Shown: positions 7,449 through 12,852 of the stretch, in pieces
Layout of the letters: every line of letters starts with the position of its first letter
Numbering within the stretch: position 1 is the first letter of the stretch
DNA from: Vulcanimicrobiota bacterium
Lineage (GTDB): Bacteria > Vulcanimicrobiota > Vulcanimicrobiia > Vulcanimicrobiales > Vulcanimicrobiaceae
DNA length: 12,852 nucleotides
Direction of reading: 5' to 3'
Assembly (NCBI GenBank): GCA_003155175.1
Contig: PMFP01000042.1
Location: forward strand, 34,133 to 46,984
Position numbers and translations under genes: made by a program
The notes under the pieces: model-generated
Told to the model about the DNA's origin: nothing
Seen by the model: the letters and a program-made list of their open reading frames with translations, nothing else
Databases searched by the model: none

Positions 7449-7465
7449 CCTCGCTATAGCGTGGT
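7448..7465. repeat. Inverted repeat at the convergent gene junction
   Basis: A perfect 10-bp palindrome CGCTATAGCG (7452-7461) extends to an imperfect 18-base inverted repeat ACC-t-CGCTATAGCG-t-GGT. It touches the last base of the sedolisin stop and includes the stop codon of the minus-strand gene. It could be a short bidirectional terminator, but there is no T tract on either side, so the role is uncertain. Confidence 0.35.
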
Positions 7466-7870
7466 CAGGGAGCTTGCCACGAGAACGACGGCGCCGCTCG
7501 CCGCGGTCTTGTGATATGAAACGCGCACGCGCGTCTTTCCGATCGTAACGGGCGACCAGCCGGGACAGTTCGGCATCTTCCCGCTCGTAAACTCACCGAA
7601 GCTGTCCGTGCCTTGGCAATTCGGCTCGCGTCCGTTAATCGCAAAGTTCGAGGCGTTGTCGAACCAGAAGCGCGTGGACACGCCGTTTACCGTGATCTTC
7701 AGGTCCGTGCCTTCGTTGCCGCGTGCCACCGACGTGATGACGCCTACGGCTTGCGAATCCGCGCTCGCCGCAGCCGGCGCGACGACGGTTATCGGAAGCA
7801 GCAGCATCGCGCACGCCATCAAGGCGATCGTTTGCCGATTTACGATTGTGTGTTTCAAAGCGTGAACCAC
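7454..7870 (-). CDS. Small exported protein of unknown function
   Basis: 138 residues from GTG 7870, or 134 from an in-frame TTG at 7858 (KHTIVNRQ start) that has GGTGG about eight bases upstream. The start is undecided. The N-terminus is a signal peptide with hydrophobic core IALMACAMLLLPITVVA and a likely cleavage after AASA (residue 37). The mature part of about 100 residues is beta-rich and opens AVGVITSVARGNEGTDLKITVNG. It holds two Cys in NCQG and NCPG that may form a disulfide, and ends in a hydrophobic strand. I recognise no family. It begins 23 bases after the upstream lipoprotein gene on the same strand, so the two are probably co-transcribed. Composition and reading-frame use match the neighbours, so it is likely a real gene. 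Confidence 0.75.
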   Translation of the reverse strand: MVHALKHTIVNRQTIALMACAMLLLPITVVAPAAASADSQAVGVITSVARGNEGTDLKITVNGVSTRFWFDNASNFAINGREPNCQGTDSFGEFTSGKMPNCPGWSPVTIGKTRVRVSYHKTAASGAVVLVASSLTTL

Positions 7871-7893
7871 CGTGGGAGAAGTGCGACTGCCGG

Positions 7894-9813
7894 CTACGGA
7901 CCGATCACGACGGCGGCTGCGTTGGAGAGCACGCCGCTGATGATCGTCGTGTACGACGTGTACGGGGGAGCGATTTTCTCGATTTTGTTGTTCGAATAAT
8001 CGGCGGTGATGAGATTTCCCGAGGTATCGATCGTCATGGACGTGATGCCGGCGCCGGGGATGTTGATGAGTGCGGTAGGCTTCTTCGAGTAGGGCGGCGC
8101 GAGCTCGTAGATCTGCGAGCCGACGACGAAGAAGACGTCTCCCTTGGCATCGAGCGTCGTTCCACCGACGCCGCCGGCCGGTGCGAGCGTCGAGTTGACG
8201 ACGGGCGTCACTTGGCCGTAGCCGCCGCCGGGCTGGCCGGTCGTCCCCAAGACGTAGATCGTCCCGTTGGCTCCGCCCGCGATGACGTTGCAGTAGTTAT
8301 CCACGGCGAGCGAGTAGACGCCGGTCGGCGAATTCGGCAACGCCGCGGGCGTCGCGTAGAAGCCGGTCGCCGGCACGGGGCCCGGAGCGCTCAGGATCGG
8401 TCCGTTGACCTGCGCGACGAACAGGTCGCCTTTGTCGTCGAGAGCCGTTCCGTAGATACTAAGGTTTGCGGGCGTCACCGCGACGGGCGCCGTCGCGTAC
8501 GGCGGCGACATGTAGACGACGTTGGCGCTCGGTCCCGGGTATCCCGAGGTGTTGGCCTGCGCGACGAAGATGCGGCCGAGCGGATCGATCGTCATGTAGA
8601 CGCCGTAGGTGATGGTGTTGAGCGCCGTCGGCGCGCCGGTATAGGGGGGTGCGTAGCGGTACACGTCTTGGACGCTCGCCGTGTCCCACATGACGTACAG
8701 GTTCTTGTGCGTGAACGTCGGCAAGCACGGCGTCTTGGGCGCGAAGGCCGCGGCCGTGACGCCGGCGGGCGGCACGCCGGGGGCGCTCGCGGTGACGGAG
8801 ACGTTGCCGTAGACGAGCGTCGAGCCGGAGTACGTCACGGTGACGGGCTGGCCGGATGCGGTGACCGTCTTCGGGTTCAACGTGAGCGCGGCATTCGTGG
8901 TCGACAGCGCGATCGGCGACGGATAGGTTCCGGAGATGACGCCGCCGCTCGCGTTGAGCGCGGTCACCGTCAGGTTCGTGCTCGAGGGCGTGCGCGGCGT
9001 GAGCGACGCGCTTGCTACGATGAGTTTGATGGCGGCGATCGCAGCGCCGCCCGACGGCGTCAGCACGGCGTTCGTGATTTTCCCCGCCGGAATGCCCGGC
9101 GACGATGCGGAGATGGTCGCGGTCGCGAGCGGGCCGCCGGTGTAGGCCAGCGTGACGGGTTGGCCGGGCGCGGTCACCGTCGCGGTCGAGAGCGTCGTGT
9201 ACTTCGAATCGCTGTCGCTCAGCGCGATGGGCGCGCTATACGAGCCGGGAGCGATGATGACGTTGCCCGCGGCGTCGTACACCGCGACCGTCACGGGTAT
9301 CGTCGCGGCCGTTCCTTGCGGCGGCGACGGATTGCCAAGCGTGACGCTGATGGCGCAGACCGTTCCGTTGGTGACGACGTGGATCGGGGTCGTTTGATTC
9401 GCGGAGACGTTCGCGGTGACCGAACCTTTGCTCAGCACGTTGCCCGATGCGTTGAGGCCGTCGTACATGGTGACGGTGAACGTATCGCTTCCCACCGGTG
9501 CGGTCACCGTGACGGTGCACGTCAGCGGCGTCGAGCCCGTTGCCGGAACGCAGCCCGGCGAACTCGGCGTGAGGTTGGCGACGACCGTGGACGACTCGCC
9601 GCCGACCGATACCGCCAGCGACTGCGTCGAAGGCGAGATGTAGCTGGGGCGCACCGCGTGGCCGGCGGCGGCCGGCGCGGGGATCTTGACGACCAAGGCT
9701 GCGCTCGAGGTCCCGGACGGGCCGGTGGGCACGGCGGCGGTGCCTCCGTCTCCGCCGCCGCAGCCGGACAAAAGCAACGCGGAAACGACCGCAAGGGCGC
9801 TCAAATGTCGCAC
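7894..9813 (-). CDS. Lipoprotein with Ig-like repeats and C-terminal NHL/SMP-30-like propeller
   Basis: 639 residues from GTG 9813, with GAGG four bases upstream; 72 further upstream codons are open but antisense to the next gene. Signal peptide ends LLLSGC (Cys18), followed by a Gly-rich linker. Residues 55-150 hold a module beginning RPSYISPSTQSLAVSV. About 151-360 are two tandem Ig-like repeats sharing the pattern APIALS...TVTAxGQPVTxxY...SAxxPGxPxAGxxxxAxxP. From about 365 come propeller-like blades with recurring TIDxxGxxxxA and DxxGDxFxxxxx strands and four APPY-type turns (RYAPPY, YMSPPY, ELAPPY, KIAPPY). The blades resemble NHL or SMP-30 propellers. No catalytic residue is evident, so binding or a structural role at the envelope is inferred. 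It probably heads an operon with the small exported protein downstream. It is divergent from the solute-binding protein. Confidence 0.85.
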   Translation of the reverse strand: MRHLSALAVVSALLLSGCGGGDGGTAAVPTGPSGTSSAALVVKIPAPAAAGHAVRPSYISPSTQSLAVSVGGESSTVVANLTPSSPGCVPATGSTPLTCTVTVTAPVGSDTFTVTMYDGLNASGNVLSKGSVTANVSANQTTPIHVVTNGTVCAISVTLGNPSPPQGTAATIPVTVAVYDAAGNVIIAPGSYSAPIALSDSDSKYTTLSTATVTAPGQPVTLAYTGGPLATATISASSPGIPAGKITNAVLTPSGGAAIAAIKLIVASASLTPRTPSSTNLTVTALNASGGVISGTYPSPIALSTTNAALTLNPKTVTASGQPVTVTYSGSTLVYGNVSVTASAPGVPPAGVTAAAFAPKTPCLPTFTHKNLYVMWDTASVQDVYRYAPPYTGAPTALNTITYGVYMTIDPLGRIFVAQANTSGYPGPSANVVYMSPPYATAPVAVTPANLSIYGTALDDKGDLFVAQVNGPILSAPGPVPATGFYATPAALPNSPTGVYSLAVDNYCNVIAGGANGTIYVLGTTGQPGGGYGQVTPVVNSTLAPAGGVGGTTLDAKGDVFFVVGSQIYELAPPYSKKPTALINIPGAGITSMTIDTSGNLITADYSNNKIEKIAPPYTSYTTIISGVLSNAAAVVIGP

Positions 9814-9898
9814 GCTTCCTCTATTGCTAGGTGGGTTTGATAAACCTGCCCCGCGAGGCCGGCCAGGGGTGCCGCGAGCGCGGAGGCAAACCTGCGGA
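9814..9898. promoter_or_regulatory. Divergent intergenic region with imperfect palindrome
   Basis: This 85-base gap must hold the promoters of the lipoprotein (-) and the solute-binding protein (+). An inverted repeat GGTTT-GAT-AAACC (9834-9846), extendable by GG/CC two bases further out (9830-9850), lies 20 bases from the lipoprotein start. It could be an operator or a leader hairpin. GGAGG at 9882-9886 is the only ribosome-site candidate for ATG 9899 and is rather distant (12 bases). No clear -35/-10 pair was found. Confidence 0.4.
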
Positions 9899-11494
9899 AT
9901 GATCGTGCGATGGATCTCCGCGCTCGCGTGCATAGCCGCTCTCGCCGCCTGCAGCAAGGCGGGGCCGGCGCCGTCCGCGCACGGGAATTCGCTCGTCGTT
10001 GCATATTCGCAGGAGCCCGTTTCCCTCAATCCGCTCTATCTCGAGGGCGCGGTGAGCTATGCGGTGAGCGAGATCGGGTTCTCGTATCTCACGAACTACG
10101 ATTCGCACGGCAACATCGTCGCCGATCTCGCGGGCGTGCCGACGCTCGCCAACGGAGGCATCTCGCGCGACGGAACGCGCATCCTCTACACGTTGCGGCG
10201 CGGCGTGAAATGGCAAGACGGAACCGCATTTACTTCGCGCGACGTGGCGTTTACGTATCGCGCGATCATGAATCCCGCGAACAATATTCCGTCGCGGTAC
10301 GGTTACGATCAGGCGGCCGGCGTGGACACGCCGGATGCGTACACGGTCGTCGTGCGGCTCAAGCATCCCTATTCCCCGATCGTCTCGTACTTCTTCGGCG
10401 GCGACAGCAACTATCCGATCTTGCCTGCGCATCTGCTGGCCTCGCTCCCGAACTTGAACCACGCCGCCTTCAACGAATTGCCGGTCGGCTCGGGTCCGTT
10501 CGCGTTCGCACGGTGGGCGCGCGGAGACGCGATCTACGCGAGAGCAAACGCCGCGTACTATGCGGGAAGACCCGGCCTAGACGGCGTGACGCTGCGGTTC
10601 GTGCACGATTCGTCAACGGCGATCGCGCAATTGACGACGGGCGAAGCCGATGCCGTCTTCGCCGCCGACGTTTCGAGGATCGCCGAGCTGCGAACGATTC
10701 CCAATCATCGCGTGGTCGTCACGCCCGTACCGTACTTTTATGCCGTTCTGTTCAACCTGACCGACCCGGTGGCGGGCGATGCCGCGGTGCGCCGCGCGTT
10801 CGCGCTTGCCATCGACCGGCGCTCGCTCGTCGCCAAGGTGACGCATGGAATCTACGATCCCGATACGGGCATGCGCGGGCTCTTCACGTGGGCGTTCGAC
10901 CCTCGCGTGGGTAACGTTCCGTACGATCCGCGTGCGGCAGCGGATCTGCTCTCGCGCGACGGCTGGATTCCCGGACCGGACGGCATTCGCATCAAGAACG
11001 GGCTCCGGCTGGAGATGCAGGTCGCGACGCGCACGGGGATGCAGGTCGATTCGGAGCTTGCCGTGCTCGTCGCCGCGCAAGAGAGAGCCGTAGGCATTGA
11101 CGTCGAGCAGAAGCGCTACGCGCCGGAGCAATTTTTCGCCACGGACGGGCCGATCATGCAAGGGCGTTACCAGACGGCCATCTACGGATACCAGTCGACC
11201 TACGATCCCGACGCGTCGTGGCTGCTGGCGTGCAGCCAGCGCGGTCCGAACGGGTTTAACGACGCGCGGTATTGCAATGCGTCCGTGGATCGCGCGCTGC
11301 GCGACGGCGCGTCGTCGTTCGACCGAGCGTCGCGGATGCGCGACTATGCGTTCGTGCAACGCCAGATTCTTGCCGACCTGCCGTACGATTTTCTCTGCCA
11401 GATCTCCCAGATCGACGTCATCCCCACGCGGCTCGAGGGCTACGATCCGCCCCTGCTCTCGCCGTTTACCTCTATCGCTCGCTGGCGCTATTGA
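9899..11494 (+). CDS. ABC transporter solute-binding lipoprotein, family 5 (DppA/OppA type)
   Basis: 531 residues. Signal peptide MIVRWISALACIAALAAC has lipobox LAAC (Cys18). The SBP_bac_5 signature ILYTLRRGVKWQDGTAFTSRDVAFTYRAI lies at about residues 95-123. It is followed by the family's typical PYSPIVSYFFGG, LPVGSGPFAFARW and AVRRAFALAIDRRSLV segments, and full family length is kept. Such proteins bind oligopeptides, nickel-chelates or other solutes outside the membrane and hand them to a DppBC-type permease. No permease or ATPase gene is next to it, so it is an orphan here or uses a remote transporter. ATG 9899 was chosen over 71 extra upstream codons because it begins the signal peptide. 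The stop overlaps the convergent regulator gene by 7 bases. Link to the sedolisin (peptide supply) is only suggestive. Confidence 0.93.
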   Translation: MIVRWISALACIAALAACSKAGPAPSAHGNSLVVAYSQEPVSLNPLYLEGAVSYAVSEIGFSYLTNYDSHGNIVADLAGVPTLANGGISRDGTRILYTLRRGVKWQDGTAFTSRDVAFTYRAIMNPANNIPSRYGYDQAAGVDTPDAYTVVVRLKHPYSPIVSYFFGGDSNYPILPAHLLASLPNLNHAAFNELPVGSGPFAFARWARGDAIYARANAAYYAGRPGLDGVTLRFVHDSSTAIAQLTTGEADAVFAADVSRIAELRTIPNHRVVVTPVPYFYAVLFNLTDPVAGDAAVRRAFALAIDRRSLVAKVTHGIYDPDTGMRGLFTWAFDPRVGNVPYDPRAAADLLSRDGWIPGPDGIRIKNGLRLEMQVATRTGMQVDSELAVLVAAQERAVGIDVEQKRYAPEQFFATDGPIMQGRYQTAIYGYQSTYDPDASWLLACSQRGPNGFNDARYCNASVDRALRDGASSFDRASRMRDYAFVQRQILADLPYDFLCQISQIDVIPTRLEGYDPPLLSPFTSIARWRY

Positions 11495-12378
11495 ACGGCG
11501 GAATCCGAGAGACGGCCGGGCTTGCCCAGTTCGATCAGTTTTGCAAGTTTCGCGCGCGTGGCCTCGTCGTGCGGTGCGATGAAGCGCACGATGACGGCCG
11601 GGTTGTGGGCCGGGACGACGTCGGTGTAGTCCAGGCACAACTCGCCCACTTCGGGCACGTAGCGAAGCATGGGGCCGGGCGGCGTATACTCGTCCGAGAC
11701 GCTGTGCTCGTTCCACATCTCTTGAAAGATTGGTTGCGTCTTCGCGTACTCGTACACGCGGTGAGCGAGCGGCGGCGCGTCGGTCGTGGTGTAGGCGCGC
11801 CGGAACATCCCGACGACGTTGCGGGCGATCGTCGTGAAGTCTTTACCGAATAGGTCGCGATAGTACGCGTTGTTTAGCCCTGCGACGATCATGTTTCGGC
11901 TGAACGCGTCGGGATAGGTAGACCACCGGAATAGGCCGTCGGCGGCGGCATTCCAGCAGAGCGGCGACCCGTACACGTCGTACATGACCGCGGCGGTGTC
12001 GCGCGTATTGATAATGGCGTGCTCGAGGGCGACAAGGGAGACGGCTTGCGCGCCCGGGCGCTGTTGCCGCGGTATCGGCAGTCCGGCAATCTCGAAAAGA
12101 TAGCGCGTGTCCAGGTCGCCCAGCTGCAAAGCGCGGGCGATCGAGACGAGCGTCTGGACGGACGGGACGGCGCCGGTGCCGACTTCGATCCGCGTGTACC
12201 AGTCGAGGCTGATGCCGGCGAGCGCGGCGACCTCCTCACGACGAAGGCCCGGCGTCCGGCGCTTACGCGTCACCTTCACGCCGGCGTGCTCGGGCGCGAG
12301 CGACAAACGCCTTCCACGAAGGAACTCTCCGAGGCGCGCCAGGGATGGGGGCGATTCAATCAGTTCCGGGTCTCTCAA
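11488..12378 (-). CDS. XRE-family regulator with MmyB-like ligand-binding domain
   Basis: 296 residues. About 14-100 form the helix-turn-helix part with the family's hallmark: LGEFLRGRRLSLAPEHAG, then RRTPGLRREEVAALAGISLDWYTRIEVG. The rest is the MmyB-like PAS-type domain (AAVMYDVYGSPLCWNAAADGLF, NMIVAGLNNAYYRDLFG, CLDYTDVVP, IVRFIAPHDE). A Chloroflexus homologue was crystallised with a fatty acid, so a small hydrophobic ligand is plausible. The TTG at 12378 is the only upstream start compatible with the normal N-terminus. A GAAGGA lies some 11 bases ahead of it, so the start is moderately sure. Such regulators often control a divergent gene; here that is the small exported protein at 12534. 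The 3' end overlaps the solute-binding gene by 7 bases. Confidence 0.93.
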   Translation of the reverse strand: MRDPELIESPPSLARLGEFLRGRRLSLAPEHAGVKVTRKRRTPGLRREEVAALAGISLDWYTRIEVGTGAVPSVQTLVSIARALQLGDLDTRYLFEIAGLPIPRQQRPGAQAVSLVALEHAIINTRDTAAVMYDVYGSPLCWNAAADGLFRWSTYPDAFSRNMIVAGLNNAYYRDLFGKDFTTIARNVVGMFRRAYTTTDAPPLAHRVYEYAKTQPIFQEMWNEHSVSDEYTPPGPMLRYVPEVGELCLDYTDVVPAHNPAVIVRFIAPHDEATRAKLAKLIELGKPGRLSDSAVQ

Positions 12379-12429
12379 CTCAGGGCGCGTCCTTCGGTGG
12401 CGTCGGCCGATTCGTAGCCGCTACTTATG

Positions 12430-12445
12430 GTTATCCTATGATAAC
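12430..12445. repeat. Inverted repeat GTTATC-CTAT-GATAAC
   Basis: Perfect 6-bp arms with a 4-base spacer, 52 bases upstream of the XRE-MmyB start and 88 bases upstream of the divergent exported-protein start. XRE-type HTH dimers commonly bind short AT-containing dyads of this size, so it is a candidate operator. Confidence 0.5.
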
Positions 12446-12447
12446 GC

Positions 12448-12470
12448 CTCTAAGGATACCGGCTCTAAGG
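12448..12470. repeat. Direct repeat CTCTAAGG x2
   Basis: Two identical 8-bp copies (12448-12455 and 12463-12470), 15 bp from start to start. Flanking bases are partly conserved: GCCTCTAAGGATA against GGCTCTAAGGTAA. They lie directly beside the palindrome and may be additional binding half-sites. Chance occurrence cannot be excluded. Confidence 0.4.
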
Positions 12471-12533
12471 TAAGTTGGTGATGGACCGCCGCATGTTACC
12501 CGAAACGACTTGACGACCATTGGAGTACCGCAT

Positions 12534-12852
12534 ATGCACCGCAACTTCTCCCGGACGCTCCGCGCCGTGCTGATCGGACTTTCTTGCGCTGCCGTACTCG
12601 CCGCGCCGGCCGGCGCTACCGGGCTGGTTCGCGTCCAGCAGAGTAACGGATCCATTCAAGAGTATCCCGACGCGCGCATAGACTATTCGAAGGACGCGAA
12701 AACGCTCACGATCACGACGGCGGACGGCAAGGGCGTGCTGACGATCGATCAGGCCGCGTGCTCGTACGTCGGCGAAGTCTACCGCTGTCTGCTCACGCAC
12801 ATGACGCTCACGCAAGGCGGGCAGACCAAGCCGCTGGACTTCTCCAGCGGAA
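12534..12852 (+). CDS. Small exported protein of unknown function (3' end outside window)
   Basis: The frame is open from ATG 12534 to the window edge (106 complete codons, no stop). A good GGAG (12522-12525) lies eight bases upstream, the clearest ribosome site in the window. The N-terminus MHRNFSRTLRAVLIGLSCAA continues VLAAPAGA, a signal peptide likely cleaved after an Ala at about 25-28. The mature part begins TGLVRVQQSNGSIQEYPDARI, then alternates short beta strands (LTITTADG, GVLTIDQ). It has two Cys (ACSY, YRCLL) ten residues apart that could form a disulfide once exported. I recognise no family. Its head-to-head position with the XRE-MmyB gene makes it the first candidate target of that regulator. 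Confidence 0.8.
   Translation, partial: MHRNFSRTLRAVLIGLSCAAVLAAPAGATGLVRVQQSNGSIQEYPDARIDYSKDAKTLTITTADGKGVLTIDQAACSYVGEVYRCLLTHMTLTQGGQTKPLDFSSG

Larger units (their letters stand above)
12379..12533. promoter_or_regulatory. Divergent regulatory region between XRE-MmyB gene and exported-protein gene
   Basis: This 155-base non-coding stretch is locally AT-richer than its surroundings. It carries a palindrome GTTATC-CTAT-GATAAC (12430-12445) and two direct copies of CTCTAAGG (12448-12455 and 12463-12470; starts 15 bases apart). A TATCAT on minus (12442-12437) inside the palindrome could be a -10 for the regulator, though I see no good -35. The arrangement suggests an operator for the adjacent regulator, by inference from position only. 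Confidence 0.5.

Noticed and set aside
7846..9840. A 664-codon open frame on plus, antisense to the lipoprotein gene
   Set aside because: Its translation is Arg/Asp/Gly-rich with no domain or export signal. It is the mirror frame of a high-GC gene whose minus-strand reading has a lipobox and clear repeats.
9686..9898. N-terminal extension of the solute-binding protein frame
   Set aside because: It would place the signal peptide at residue 72; the ATG at 9899 begins a standard lipoprotein signal.
1..12852. A multi-gene defence, secretion or biosynthetic system
   Set aside because: No nuclease, toxin-antitoxin, secretion ATPase, synthase or mobile-element gene is visible. The genes are envelope and regulatory functions in separate short transcription units.

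Overview
The window is a high-GC, gene-dense bacterial chromosome segment with ten complete or nearly complete protein genes plus one cut by each edge or close to it (eleven in all), no RNA genes, no insertion sequence and no CRISPR array. Several gene types (secreted beta-roll/S74 fibre protein, lipoproteins carrying a 'PSYISPSTQSL' module with a propeller, lipobox-bearing sedolisin, orphan family-5 solute-binding protein, XRE-MmyB regulator) recall genomes of Candidatus Eremiobacterota (WPS-2) or a similar little-cultured soil phylum. That placement is an inference from gene content and style, not from a marker gene.

Layout: (1) 1-1305, the 3' part of a beta-roll repeat protein ending in an S74 intramolecular chaperone and heptad coiled coil (+). 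(2) 1322-3618, a minus-strand pair: a DUF4239 (bestrophin-like) membrane protein followed by a DHA2-type 14-TM MFS exporter. (3) 3617-5236, a GT-C/PMT_2-like membrane glycosyltransferase (+), whose start codon overlaps the divergent DUF4239 start codon. (4) 5220-5513, an ArsR-family repressor (-) whose promoter has a perfect 16-bp palindrome between -35 and -10 and seems to make a leaderless message. (5) 5664-7448, a sedolisin (S53) protease with a lipoprotein signal (+). (6) 7454-9813, a minus-strand pair: an Ig-like plus propeller lipoprotein and a small exported protein. (7) 9899-11494, an oligopeptide-type ABC solute-binding lipoprotein (+) with no permease genes beside it. (8) 11488-12378, an XRE-MmyB regulator (-). 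(9) 12534-end, the 5' part of a small exported protein (+).

The theme is the cell envelope: at least five products carry export or lipoprotein signals and three are polytopic membrane proteins. The genes alternate strands at almost every junction and the junctions are extremely tight: two tail-to-tail pairs overlap, two others are separated by 5 and 16 bp, and one head-to-head pair shares bases of its start codons. I see no single multi-gene pathway. The strongest local regulatory story is the ArsR operator/promoter; the most unusual coding details are the missing normal start codon of the MFS gene and the overlapping divergent starts.
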